Part shown: positions 17,314 to 24,512 of the stretch, piece after piece | Layout of the letters: every line of letters starts with the position of its first letter | Position numbering within the stretch: the first letter of the stretch is position 1 | DNA from: Hydrogenophaga sp. | Lineage (GTDB): Bacteria; Pseudomonadota; Gammaproteobacteria; Burkholderiales; Burkholderiaceae_C | Length of the DNA: 32,253 nucleotides | Direction: 5' to 3' | Assembly (NCBI RefSeq): GCF_018780385.1 | Contig: NZ_JADMJO010000118.1 | Coordinates: 1-32,253, forward strand | Program-made: the position numbers and the translations under genes | The notes under the pieces: model-generated | The model's input: the letters and a program-made list of their open reading frames with translations, nothing else | The model's database searches: none | Told to the model about the DNA's origin: nothing

Positions 17314-17378
17314 CCCCGCGTCGCCTCCGGCGCCACCCCCTCAAGGGGGCGACACCTTGGGCCGGCGTAGCCGGACCC
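17314..17378. repeat. GC-rich palindromic dispersed repeat, copy B
   Basis: Inverted copy of the element at 7500-7566, with about six differences by eye. It lies between the tRNA-Met terminator and the yaeQ start codon. Its end touches the yaeQ ribosome-binding region, so insertion has rewritten part of that leader. Internal complementary arms CCCCCTCAAGGGGG and CCGGCGTAGCCGG are visible. Confidence 0.75.
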
Positions 17379-17425
17379 TTGGTGTCTCTGGTGGGCACGG
17401 GCTCACGCTTCAGAAAATTGGAATG

Positions 17426-17458
17426 AAAAAAGCGGGCCCTGTTGCCAGAGCCCGCTTC
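17426..17458 (-). terminator. Rho-independent terminator of tRNA-Met
   Basis: On the minus strand an 11-bp stem (AGCGGGCTCTG/CAGGGCCCGCT, one G-U pair) closes a GCAA tetraloop and runs into six T residues. It starts about 10 bp after the tRNA 3' end. This is a textbook intrinsic terminator. Confidence 0.92.
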
Positions 17459-17467
17459 TTGAATTGT

Positions 17468-17544
17468 TGGTGGTGATAGGTGGACTTGAACCACCGACAT
17501 CAGCATTATGAATGCTGCGCTCTAACCAACTGAGCTATATCACC
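17468..17544 (-). tRNA. tRNA-Met (CAU), elongator-type
   Basis: 77 nt with all four arms: acceptor GGTGATA/TATCACC, D-arm AGCTCAGTTGGTTAGAGC, anticodon stem CAGCA/TGCTG around loop TTCATAA (anticodon CAT) and T-loop GTTCAAGTC. The 3' CCA is encoded and the discriminator is A. A paired G1-C72 excludes the initiator, which has an unpaired first position. Lysidine-type tRNA-Ile2 also has CAT, and without a search it is not fully excluded, but the body looks elongator Met. Confidence 0.9.
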
Positions 17545-17548
17545 AACG

Positions 17549-17561
17549 AGGCGGGATTGTA
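17549..17561 (-). promoter_or_regulatory. Promoter -10 region of tRNA-Met
   Basis: TACAAT on the minus strand (17561-17556) is followed by the GC-rich discriminator CCCGCC and puts the transcript start about 5 nt upstream of the tRNA. No clear -35 is visible. The GC-rich discriminator is the type associated with stringent control of stable RNA. Confidence 0.5.
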
Positions 17562-17610
17562 GCTCAAAACATCCCCGGCCTTGGGCGCGCCACGCGCCAG
17601 AATCAGGCGT

Positions 17611-18021
17611 TCAGGTCGCCTTTCTGGCGTATGAAGCGCACCAGCCGGCGGCGGCCACCTGCTTGCCCGCAAACAGTGGGCAAGGACCGGCTTGGGAGCC
17701 GATGGCGCCTTGGTACAGCGTGCAATTGGAACAGGCGCTGCCTTCCACGAAGTTGGGAAATTTGGATTTGTCGGCATGGGCGGCAACCGCCACGTAGCCC
17801 AGCGCCACCGCGGTGGGGTCGGAGGCTTCAAGCATGGGACCGGTGGTCGCCGGGGTCTGTGCCACTTCCGGTGCTGGAGCCGGCACCGGGTACTCCGCCG
17901 ACGATGCAGGGGCGCCTTCCGGAGCGGTGGCACTGGGGGGTGGTGCCGATTCGGAGCAGGCCGACAACAGGGCTGCGCCTGACGCGGGCAAGAGCCAGAT
18001 GAAATGGCGGCGGGTGGTCAT
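17611..18021 (-). CDS. High-potential iron-sulfur protein, predicted Tat lipoprotein
   Basis: 136 aa HiPIP, a periplasmic [4Fe-4S] electron carrier. Cluster cysteines C97, C100, C114 and C128 (ACSNCTLYQG, GPCPLF, GWCASY) have the family spacing and GYVA/Y-type aromatic residues precede them. The N-terminus MTTRRHFIWLLPASGAALLSAC carries a twin-arginine pair and also a lipobox ending at C22. A ~40-residue Pro/Ala-rich tether (22-62) separates the anchor from the globular domain. This predicts a membrane-tethered HiPIP, unusual because classical HiPIPs are soluble. The ATG has AAGGAG a few bases upstream. It is separate from the tRNA by 66 bp. Confidence 0.93.
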   Translation of the reverse strand: MTTRRHFIWLLPASGAALLSACSESAPPPSATAPEGAPASSAEYPVPAPAPEVAQTPATTGPMLEASDPTAVALGYVAVAAHADKSKFPNFVEGSACSNCTLYQGAIGSQAGPCPLFAGKQVAAAGWCASYARKAT

Positions 18022-18060
18022 GGGGGTCTCCTTGTGTGTCGTGGGAGCCCCCCTTATAGG

Positions 18061-18079
18061 CCCGCCTCCTCGGGGCGGG
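18061..18079. other. GC hairpin between HiPIP and enoyl-CoA hydratase genes
   Basis: CCCGCC (18061-18066) and GGCGGG (18074-18079) pair around a 7-nt loop, 20 bp downstream of the enoyl-CoA hydratase stop. No U-run follows in the minus direction, so it is at best a weak or Rho-assisted 3' hairpin. Confidence 0.35.
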
Positions 18080-18098
18080 TGTTACCGCGTGTTGCCGC

Positions 18099-18887
18099 TC
18101 ATTGGTGCTTGAACTCGGCCTTGCGCTTGTTCACGAAGGCATCCATGCCTTCCTTCTGGTCGGCGGTGGCAAACAGCGCGTGGAAGATGCGGCGCTCGAA
18201 CATCACGCCGTCGGACAGCGAGCCCTCGAACGCGCGGTTCACCGACTCCTTGGCCGCCATCACGCTGGGCAGCGAGAAGCCGCAGATGATGAGTGCCGCG
18301 CCCAGCGCTTCGTCCATCAGCTTGTCCAGCGGCACCACGCGGCTCACCAGGCCCGCGCGCTCGGCTTCTTCGGCGTCCATCATGCGGGCGGTGAGCACCA
18401 TGTCCATGGCTTTGGACTTGCCGACCGCGCGCGGCAGGCGTTGCGTGCCGCCCGCGCCGGGAATGATGCCCAGCTTGATCTCGGGCTGACCAAATTTTGC
18501 GTTGTCGGCCGCGATGATGAAGTCGCACATCATGGCCAGTTCGCAACCACCGCCCAGCGCGAAGCCGCTGACCGCGCCGATCACGGGCTTGCGGATGCTG
18601 CGGATGGTTTCCCAGTTGCGCGTGATGTAGTCGCCCTTGTAGACGTCGGCAAAGGTGTAGCTGGCCATGGCGCCGATGTCGGCACCGGCGGCAAAGGCCT
18701 TTTCGCTGCCGGTCAGGATCATGCAGCCGATGTCGTCATCGGCATCAAACGCCTTCAGCGCAGCACCCAGCTCGTCCATGAGCTGGTTGTTGAGTGCGTT
18801 GAGCTGCTTGGGGCGGTTGAGCGTGATGATGCCCACCCGACCTTCGGTGCGGACGGTGATGCATTCGGGTGGGGCGGTGGCGGTCAT
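18099..18887 (-). CDS. Enoyl-CoA hydratase (crotonase family)
   Basis: 262 aa crotonase-fold enzyme that hydrates 2-trans-enoyl-CoA. Both catalytic glutamates are present: E116 ([11 protein letters not shown]) and E136 ([13 protein letters not shown]). The oxyanion-hole motif is AFAAGADI (64-71). Family length is ~260 aa. The ATG at 18887 has a good GAGGAG upstream and is preferred over an in-frame upstream ATG (18929). It is divergent from paaG-paaI-paaK and shares a probable PaaR-like operator, so it may serve phenylacetyl-CoA or general fatty acid beta-oxidation (PaaF-like). The sequence does not separate PaaF from other short-chain hydratases. Confidence 0.93.
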   Translation of the reverse strand: MTATAPPECITVRTEGRVGIITLNRPKQLNALNNQLMDELGAALKAFDADDDIGCMILTGSEKAFAAGADIGAMASYTFADVYKGDYITRNWETIRSIRKPVIGAVSGFALGGGCELAMMCDFIIAADNAKFGQPEIKLGIIPGAGGTQRLPRAVGKSKAMDMVLTARMMDAEEAERAGLVSRVVPLDKLMDEALGAALIICGFSLPSVMAAKESVNRAFEGSLSDGVMFERRIFHALFATADQKEGMDAFVNKRKAEFKHQ

Positions 18888-18956
18888 GGGGTCTCCTCGG
18901 GTGTCGATGTTGGTTGGAAAGCTGTCCACTATAGCGGCCGGTACCGAGGGAAAACA

Positions 18957-18980
18957 TTAGCCGACCGATTGGTTGGTTAA
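18957..18980. promoter_or_regulatory. TetR/PaaR-like operator
   Basis: A 24-bp imperfect palindrome TTAGCCGACCGATTGGTTGGTTAA (18957-18980) lies between the divergent enoyl-CoA hydratase and paaG. 18 of 24 positions are symmetric, and every mismatch is a transition. ACCG/CGGT-type half-sites are what is described for PaaR-type TetR repressors of beta-proteobacterial phenylacetate genes. No paaR gene is in the window. Weak -10 candidates: TATAGT on the minus strand near 18929-18934 and TAAATT on the plus strand. Confidence 0.55.
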
Positions 18981-19031
18981 TGGTAAATTGCACCGCCGAA
19001 CAACCACCGCCAGTCGAGGAGACCCACCGCC

Positions 19032-19826
19032 ATGCCTGAAGCCACCGTCTTGTATGAAGAGCGTGGGGCCGCGGCCCTGGTCACGCTCAACCGGCCCGAT
19101 GCGCTCAACAGTTTCACCCGCCAGATGCACCGCGACCTGTGGGCCGCGCTGGACCGTGCCGAGGCCAACCCGGTGGTGCGCGCGCTGGTCATCACCGGCG
19201 CCGGGCGTGGCTTCTGCGCCGGGGCCGACCTGGCCGAGTTCGACTTCGAGCCCGGTCCGGACCTGGTGCAGCGCGCCGACCCCGGCCCGGTGATCGAGCA
19301 GGCTTTCAATCCCACCGCGCGGCGCCTGCAGGGCTTGCGCATGCCGACCATCGCGGCGGTCAACGGCGTGGCGGCGGGCGCGGGCGCGTCGCTGGCCATG
19401 TGCTGCGACATCGCGATCGCCGCCACCGGCGCGAGCTTCATCCAGGCCTTCAGCAAGATCGGCCTCGTGCCGGATGCCGGGGGCAGCTGGTTGCTGGTCG
19501 AGCGTCTGGGCCTGGCGCGCGCCATGGCCCTGGCCCTGACGGGCGACAAGCTGCCGGCCGCGCAGGCCAAGGAGTGGGGAATGATCTGGGACGTGAGCGA
19601 GGACTGCGTGGGCGCCTCGCTGGCCCTGGCCACCAGGCTCGCCGCCATGCCGACCCGGGCGCTGGTGGCCACGCGCGCGCTGTTGCGCGACGCCTCCACG
19701 CGCACCTTGAGCCAGCAGCTCGATGTGGAGCGCGACACCCAGTCGGCGCTGGGCAAGACGCACGACTACATCGAAGGCGTGATGGCGTTCCGCGAGAAGC
19801 GTCCGGCACAGTTCAAGGGCGAATGA
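19032..19826 (+). CDS. paaG: 2-(1,2-epoxy-1,2-dihydrophenyl)acetyl-CoA isomerase PaaG
   Basis: 264 aa crotonase-family isomerase of the aerobic phenylacetate pathway that converts ring-1,2-epoxyphenylacetyl-CoA to the oxepin. The oxyanion region FCAGADLAEF (61-70) is present. The first hydratase glutamate is absent (AAGAGASLA, 114-122) and an aspartate, D148 in SKIGLVPDAGGSW, sits where PaaG has its catalytic Asp. The sequence tracks E. coli PaaG closely (KEWGMIW, QLDVERD, DYIEGVMAF). This separates it from the neighbouring hydratase. The ATG is preceded by CGAGGAG. It is divergent from the enoyl-CoA hydratase and overlaps paaI by 4 bp. The oxygenase genes paaABCDE lie outside the window. Confidence 0.94.
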   Translation: MPEATVLYEERGAAALVTLNRPDALNSFTRQMHRDLWAALDRAEANPVVRALVITGAGRGFCAGADLAEFDFEPGPDLVQRADPGPVIEQAFNPTARRLQGLRMPTIAAVNGVAAGAGASLAMCCDIAIAATGASFIQAFSKIGLVPDAGGSWLLVERLGLARAMALALTGDKLPAAQAKEWGMIWDVSEDCVGASLALATRLAAMPTRALVATRALLRDASTRTLSQQLDVERDTQSALGKTHDYIEGVMAFREKRPAQFKGE

Positions 19827-20266
19827 TGTCTCCCCAGGACAAGGCAAAAAAAGTCGGCGAGACCATGTTCGCGGTCGACACCGCCAGCAAAGACACCATG
19901 GGCATGGAACTGCTCAGCTGCGAGCCGGGCCGCGCTGTCATCCGCATGGCCGTGCAGGCTCTGCACCTCAACGGCCACCAGATCTGCCACGGCGGCTTCA
20001 TCTTCACCCTGGCCGACTCCACCTTTGCGTTTGCCTGCAACAGCCACAACAGGAACGCCGTGGCCGCAGGCTGCAGCATCGAGTTCCTGCGCCCTGCGCA
20101 CGCCGGTGATGTGCTCACCTGCGAGGGTGTTGAGCAAACGCTCTCGGGCCGCCACGGCATCTACGACATGCGGGTGATCAACCAGCGCGGTGAGGTGGTG
20201 GCGATGTTTCGCGGCAAGAGCGCACAGATTCCCGGGACGGTGTTTTCCGAAGAAGGGCAGTCATGA
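19823..20266 (+). CDS. paaI: Acyl-CoA thioesterase PaaI (hotdog fold)
   Basis: 147 aa hotdog-fold thioesterase of the phenylacetate cluster, thought to release CoA from stalled or dead-end pathway acyl-CoAs such as hydroxyphenylacetyl-CoA. The motif HGGFIFTLADSTFAFACNSH (57-76) carries the catalytic Asp (D65) and matches E. coli PaaI, which has CHGGQLFSLAD. Length is normal for the family. The start overlaps the paaG stop as ATGA. A second ATG follows immediately, so residue 1 or 2 may be the real start. The stop overlaps the paaK start (ATGA, 20263-20266). Confidence 0.93.
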   Translation: MMSPQDKAKKVGETMFAVDTASKDTMGMELLSCEPGRAVIRMAVQALHLNGHQICHGGFIFTLADSTFAFACNSHNRNAVAAGCSIEFLRPAHAGDVLTCEGVEQTLSGRHGIYDMRVINQRGEVVAMFRGKSAQIPGTVFSEEGQS

Positions 20267-21564
20267 AAAGCTTTCCCCTGGAGCCGATTGAAAAGGCCAG
20301 CGTCGACGAGCTGCGCGCCTTGCAGCTCAAGCGCCTGCGGGCCACGCTGCGCCATGCCTATGCGAACTCACCCGTCTACCGCTCCAAATTCGATGCGGCG
20401 GGTGTGCACCCGGACGACTGCCGCAGCCTGAGCGATCTCGCCAGGTTTCCTTTCACCACCAAGAAGGATTTGCGCGACAGCTACCCGTTCGGCATGTTCG
20501 CGGTGCCGCGCGAGCAGTGCGCGCGCATCCACGCCAGCAGCGGCACCACGGGAAAACCCACGGTGGTGGGCTACACGCTCAAGGACATCGACACCTGGGC
20601 CACCGTGGTGGCGCGCAGCATCCGCGCCAGCGGTGCGCGCCCCGGTGACCTGGTGCATGTGAGCTACGGCTACGGCCTGTTCACCGGCGGCCTGGGCGCG
20701 CACTACGGCGCCGAGAAACTCGGGCTCACCGTGGTGCCTTTCGGTGGTGGCCAGACGGAGCGCCAAGTGCAGCTGATCCAGGACTTCAAGCCCGACATCA
20801 TCATGGTGACACCGAGCTACATGCTGGCGATCGCCGATGAGTTCGAGCGGCAGGGCATCGACCCGCGCCAGAGCAGCATGCGCATCGGCATCTTCGGCGC
20901 CGAGCCCTGGACCAACGACATGCGCCTGGCGATCGAAGCGCGCATGAACATCGACGCGGTCGACATCTACGGCCTCTCGGAAGTGATGGGGCCCGGTGTG
21001 GCCAACGAGTGCGTGGAAACCAAGGACGGCCCGACCATCTGGGAAGACCATTTCTACCCCGAGATCATCGATCCCGAGACCGGTGAGCCGGTGGCCGATG
21101 GCGAGATGGGTGAACTGGTGTTCACCAGCCTGACCAAGGAAGCGCTGCCGATCATCCGTTACCGCACACGCGACCTCACGCGCCTGCTGCCCGGTACCGC
21201 GCGCACCATGCGCCGCATGGAAAAGATCACCGGGCGCAGCGACGACATGATGATCGTGCGCGGCGTCAACGTGTTCCCCACGCAGATCGAGGAGCTGATC
21301 TTGAAGCGCCCCGAGCTCAGCGCGCATTACCAGTGCGTGCTGACGCGCGAAGGCCCGATGGACAACCTGACCGTGGTGGTCGAGACGCGTTGCGGTCTGT
21401 CGCCAGAGAGCATCGAGGCGCGTGCCGCGGCCAAGCAGTTGCAGCACGAGGTGAAGGTGTACGTGGGCAGCAGCGTGGCCGTGGAGCTCAAGCCCGAAGG
21501 AGGCGTGGAGCGCAGTCAGGGCAAGGCGAAGCGCGTGGTGGATCTTCGCGAACGCCCAGCCTGA
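20263..21564 (+). CDS. paaK: Phenylacetate-CoA ligase PaaK
   Basis: 433 aa (E. coli PaaK is 437). It activates phenylacetate with ATP and CoA to phenylacetyl-CoA, the first step of aerobic phenylacetate degradation. The adenylate-forming motif SSGTTGKPTVVGYT is at about 92-105. Other conserved segments are YGYGLFTGGLGAHYGAEKLG, YGLSEVMGPGVANEC and the C-terminal hinge region TGRSDDMMIVRGVNVFPTQIEE. It is the third gene of the overlapping paaG-paaI-paaK unit. The next plus-strand gene starts 118 bp downstream. No other paa gene is visible. Confidence 0.97.
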   Translation: MKSFPLEPIEKASVDELRALQLKRLRATLRHAYANSPVYRSKFDAAGVHPDDCRSLSDLARFPFTTKKDLRDSYPFGMFAVPREQCARIHASSGTTGKPTVVGYTLKDIDTWATVVARSIRASGARPGDLVHVSYGYGLFTGGLGAHYGAEKLGLTVVPFGGGQTERQVQLIQDFKPDIIMVTPSYMLAIADEFERQGIDPRQSSMRIGIFGAEPWTNDMRLAIEARMNIDAVDIYGLSEVMGPGVANECVETKDGPTIWEDHFYPEIIDPETGEPVADGEMGELVFTSLTKEALPIIRYRTRDLTRLLPGTARTMRRMEKITGRSDDMMIVRGVNVFPTQIEELILKRPELSAHYQCVLTREGPMDNLTVVVETRCGLSPESIEARAAAKQLQHEVKVYVGSSVAVELKPEGGVERSQGKAKRVVDLRERPA

Positions 21565-21663
21565 GCTTCGTCGTTGTTGCGCTTCAACGCCGTCTGTGTG
21601 GGAAATCGCACCCGCCGGGATGAAAACCCCTAGCCGTGTCGGGGATGGGTGTCCTACATTACC

Positions 21664-21677
21664 CCCCACAGTTGGGG
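21664..21677 (+). other. Small hairpin overlapping ribosome-binding site
   Basis: CCCC (21664-21667) and GGGG (21674-21677) pair around a 6-nt loop, immediately before the GAAG part of the ribosome-binding site of the gene at 21683. The stem can hide part of the GGGGAAG sequence. A weaker CCCC/GGGG pairing also exists at 21627-21644. Only 4 bp, so low weight. Confidence 0.3.
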
Positions 21678-21682
21678 AAGAC

Positions 21683-22231
21683 ATGGACAAAAACACATTG
21701 TTTGGCAAGACCGTGGCAGGACGCGAAGCGCTCACCACCCGGCCCGCCGGGCTTGGGCCGCGCCTGCGTTCGCTGCTGATCATGGTGGACGGAAAACGCA
21801 ACCTCGCCGAATTTGAAAAGCTCACGGGTGGAGAGGCCACCGCCGCCCATTCGCTCGAGGAACTGCTGGCCGCCGGGTGGATCGAGGTGGTCGGTGCCGA
21901 CGGCTTGCCCAAGCTGGTCGTTGCACCCGCGGCACCGGTGCCTGACCCGGCTGCCTTCCAGCCGGAGGTGTCGCAGCCCGTGCCGGTGGAGCTTGCTGTT
22001 GCGGTCCCCTCGCTGCCTTTCAGCGAAGCCCGCCGCCAGGTGGTGCGTTTCATCAACGACCAGCTCGGTCCCATGGGCGAGACGCTGGCCATCCGCGCTG
22101 AGGGCTGCAAGACGCCCGCCGATCTTCAGGCGGCGCTGCCCCGCATCCGGGACGGTTTGAAAAGCTTCAAGGGTGCGGCGGTGGTGCAACAGTTCGACGA
22201 CGAACTGGCGAATCGCCTGCCCAAGGTCTGA
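21683..22231 (+). CDS. Hypothetical protein with winged-helix-like N-terminus
   Basis: 182 aa, no family recognised. The N-terminal half (1-70) reads like a small helical regulatory module: KTVAGREALTTRPAGLGPRLRSLLIMVDGKRNLAE, then EELLAAGWIEVV, resembling a degenerate winged helix seen in some beta-proteobacterial signalling proteins. A Pro/Val-rich linker (about 80-112) joins it to a helical C-terminus (FSEARRQVVRFINDQLGPMGETLAIRAEG...). No signal peptide or membrane segment. The ATG at 21683 has GGGGAAG 8 nt upstream. An earlier in-frame ATG at 21596 lacks support. The stop is 2 bp from the convergent M61 peptidase stop. Confidence 0.75.
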   Translation: MDKNTLFGKTVAGREALTTRPAGLGPRLRSLLIMVDGKRNLAEFEKLTGGEATAAHSLEELLAAGWIEVVGADGLPKLVVAPAAPVPDPAAFQPEVSQPVPVELAVAVPSLPFSEARRQVVRFINDQLGPMGETLAIRAEGCKTPADLQAALPRIRDGLKSFKGAAVVQQFDDELANRLPKV

Positions 22232-22233
22232 AT

Positions 22234-24042
22234 TCAGTCGGACAGCCAGCTGCCCAAACGCGCGGCATCGGCAACACCCAGTTTCACGGCCAGACTCTCG
22301 GTCGGCCAGTCCAGCGGGCATTTGAGCAGACGGTTGTCGCGTGAAACCAGTGCGGTGACTCGCGTGCGTTGACCGCGCAGCATCTGCACATCGTCGAGTT
22401 TGTGGATGCGCCAGGCCTCGGCGGCGGCGCCCCGGCGCACTGCCGCCAGTTCCAGACCCAGCCACTCGTCTCCTGCGGCCATGCCGGCGGCCTCACTCGC
22501 GCCCCCACGCAGCACGGTTTTGATGTGCACGCTGCCACCGGTATCACTCACGCGCAAGCCCAGTTGCTGGGCCAGTGGTGCTTTGTCGTGCGTGAACTTG
22601 GCGCCCTGGCCTTGCAGAAGGTCCATCAACGGCAGGTCCGCGGTGCTGTGCACCCACGCAGCGATTTCGACGTCGAAGCTGCGCTTGCCCAGGCGTTTGA
22701 GCGCGCGCAGCAGATCGGCTTCACGCATGGGGCCACCCTTGCAGCGCTGCCAGAGCTCGCGCATCACCGCATCCAGCGTGGTGTGGCCCTCGCTGCGCAG
22801 CGTGAGGTCCAGGCACAGGGCCACGAGTGAGCCCTTGGTGTAGTAGCTCACCGTCGCGTTGGGCGTGTTCTCGTTCATGCGGTAGTACTTCACCCACGCA
22901 TCGAAGCTGGCCTGCGCCACGGTCTGCAGGTGGCGTCCCGGGGTCTGCTGCACCTGGTTGATAGTCTTGGCGACCAATTGCAGGTAGGCGGTGTCGTCGA
23001 TGAGGCCGGCGCGGCGCAGGATCAGGTCGTCGTAATAGCTGGTGAAGCCTTCGAAGAACCAGAGCAGTTCGGTGAAATTCTCGGCGTCGTAGTCGTAGCG
23101 CTTGAACTCGGCCGGGCGCAGGCGCTTGACGTTCCAGGTGTGGAAGTACTCGTGGCTGATCAGGCCCAGCAGCGTGGTGTAGCCGTCGGTGGCCTTGAGG
23201 GCGGCGGCTTGGTCGCTGGTGGACGGCCGCAGGCGCGGCAGATCGGCCCGCTGGCAGATGAGCGCGGTGGAGTTGCGGTGTTCCAGCCCGCCGTAGCCGT
23301 CGGCGCTGGCATGCAGCATGAACACGTAGCTGGAGAACGGGGGTGCTCCGTCCCCATGCCAGAACGCGATCTGCGTTTCGCAGATGCGCCGCGTGTCGTC
23401 GATCAGGCGTTCACCATCGAGCCAGGCGCCGGCGCCACTGACCACGAAACGGTGTTCCACACCACCGGCGGTGAACTGTCCGCTCCAGAACCGGCCCATG
23501 TCCACCGGGCAGTCGGCCAGTTCGTCGTAGTCTGCTGCGCGGTAGTGGCCGAAGCCCGCCGCGTCCACGCTGTGGGCGGGCAAGCCGGTGGCGACGTTCC
23601 AGCCCTCGGTGGCGGCGCTGGCGGCGATCTCCAGTGCATGGGGTTGGGCTTCCTGGCCGGCCACGCGCAGGCACAGGCTGGTGGCGTTGAAGAAGCCACG
23701 CGTGCTGTCCAGGAAAGCGGTGCGCACCGAGGCGTCAAACGCGTACACCTCGTACTGCAGTTCCAGCGGTTTGCCTGCCGCCGCGTCGGCCTGCCAGTGG
23801 TTCTTGTCGAGCTGTTTGATGGCCACAGAGTGACCGTCTTGCCTGGCTTGCAGGTTCTGCAGGTGCTGCGAAAACTCACGCACGAGGTAGCTGCCCGGGA
23901 TCCACACCGGCAGGCTCACGCGCTGGTCTTTGGCGGGTTGTTCGATCAACAGCGTGATGGCAAAGAGGTGTGCGTTGGCGTCCTGGACCGAGATGGTGAA
24001 GCGCACGCCGGTGGCGGTGGCGGTGGTGGGACGTTTGGGCAT
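22234..24042 (-). CDS. M61-family peptidase with PDZ domain
   Basis: 602 aa cytoplasmic or periplasmic-edge zinc peptidase (glycyl aminopeptidase family M61). The zinc motif HEYFHTWNVKRLRP is at about residues 296-309 with the downstream glutamate in WFFEGFTSYYDDL. The N-terminal beta domain begins TISVQDANAHLFAITLLI, and a PDZ domain occupies about 500-590 (GLRVSDTGGSVHIKTVLRGGASEAAGM). No signal peptide is apparent in the chosen start. Substrate is unknown, with glycine-rich peptides suggested for the family. The ATG at 24042 overlaps the upstream stop by one base (TGATG). A GGAG lies about 8 nt upstream. Upstream in-frame extension is antisense-like. Confidence 0.93.
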   Translation of the reverse strand: MPKRPTTATATGVRFTISVQDANAHLFAITLLIEQPAKDQRVSLPVWIPGSYLVREFSQHLQNLQARQDGHSVAIKQLDKNHWQADAAAGKPLELQYEVYAFDASVRTAFLDSTRGFFNATSLCLRVAGQEAQPHALEIAASAATEGWNVATGLPAHSVDAAGFGHYRAADYDELADCPVDMGRFWSGQFTAGGVEHRFVVSGAGAWLDGERLIDDTRRICETQIAFWHGDGAPPFSSYVFMLHASADGYGGLEHRNSTALICQRADLPRLRPSTSDQAAALKATDGYTTLLGLISHEYFHTWNVKRLRPAEFKRYDYDAENFTELLWFFEGFTSYYDDLILRRAGLIDDTAYLQLVAKTINQVQQTPGRHLQTVAQASFDAWVKYYRMNENTPNATVSYYTKGSLVALCLDLTLRSEGHTTLDAVMRELWQRCKGGPMREADLLRALKRLGKRSFDVEIAAWVHSTADLPLMDLLQGQGAKFTHDKAPLAQQLGLRVSDTGGSVHIKTVLRGGASEAAGMAAGDEWLGLELAAVRRGAAAEAWRIHKLDDVQMLRGQRTRVTALVSRDNRLLKCPLDWPTESLAVKLGVADAARLGSWLSD

Positions 24043-24512
24043 CAGAGGGCTCCAGCGCCGATGAAGCAGCTCAGGGCCGCCACGGCGGAGAGCCGGAAGC
24101 GCAACTTGAGCCAGGCACCGAGCCCGGCTTGTGCATAGAGCTTGCGGTCGACTAGGTAACAGACGATCAACACCAGACCGAGCCAGGCCAGACCTGCGTA
24201 GGGTGGCATCACCAGGCCGGGCCAGGCCAGCAGCGAGGGCATGACGCCCCACAGGAAGTGCGCCTTGCTCTCGGGCGCGCGCGCCAGCTGACTCCAGCCG
24301 ATGCCCCAGTGGATGCCGCCCAGAAAGGAGGTGATGAGGGCCGCATAGGACGCCAATGCCAGCGCCACCCAGGCCTGCAGATCGGGCGTGACCAGCCAGA
24401 TCAAAAGGGCCAGGCCCATCAGGGGAGTCAGACCGGCATAGCCCAGCTTGTGAATGAGAGGGTGCTCATGGGATTCGCCGCCAGCGTCGGACAAAGGCAT
24501 GCTGAATGGCAT
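24042..24512 (-). CDS. DUF3429 membrane protein
   Basis: 156 aa polytopic membrane protein with about five hydrophobic helices: LGYAGLTPLMGLALLIWLV, WVALALASYAALITSFLG with GIHWG after it, LWGVMPSLLAWPGLVM, LAWLGLVLIVCYLV and RLSAVAALSCFIGAGAL. The GGIHWG segment is characteristic of DUF3429. No function is known. The ATG at 24512 overlaps the dsbC stop by one base (TGATG) and there is no Shine-Dalgarno, so translation is likely coupled. A second ATG at 24500 is a possible alternative start. Confidence 0.8.
   Translation of the reverse strand: MPFSMPLSDAGGESHEHPLIHKLGYAGLTPLMGLALLIWLVTPDLQAWVALALASYAALITSFLGGIHWGIGWSQLARAPESKAHFLWGVMPSLLAWPGLVMPPYAGLAWLGLVLIVCYLVDRKLYAQAGLGAWLKLRFRLSAVAALSCFIGAGAL

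Noticed and set aside
17468..17544. Initiator tRNA-fMet
   Set aside because: First base pair is G1-C72, while initiators have an unpaired 1-72. The acceptor stem is a normal elongator type.
18061..18079. Intrinsic terminator for the enoyl-CoA hydratase gene
   Set aside because: The hairpin has no U-run after it in the gene's direction, so it is kept only as a weak structure.
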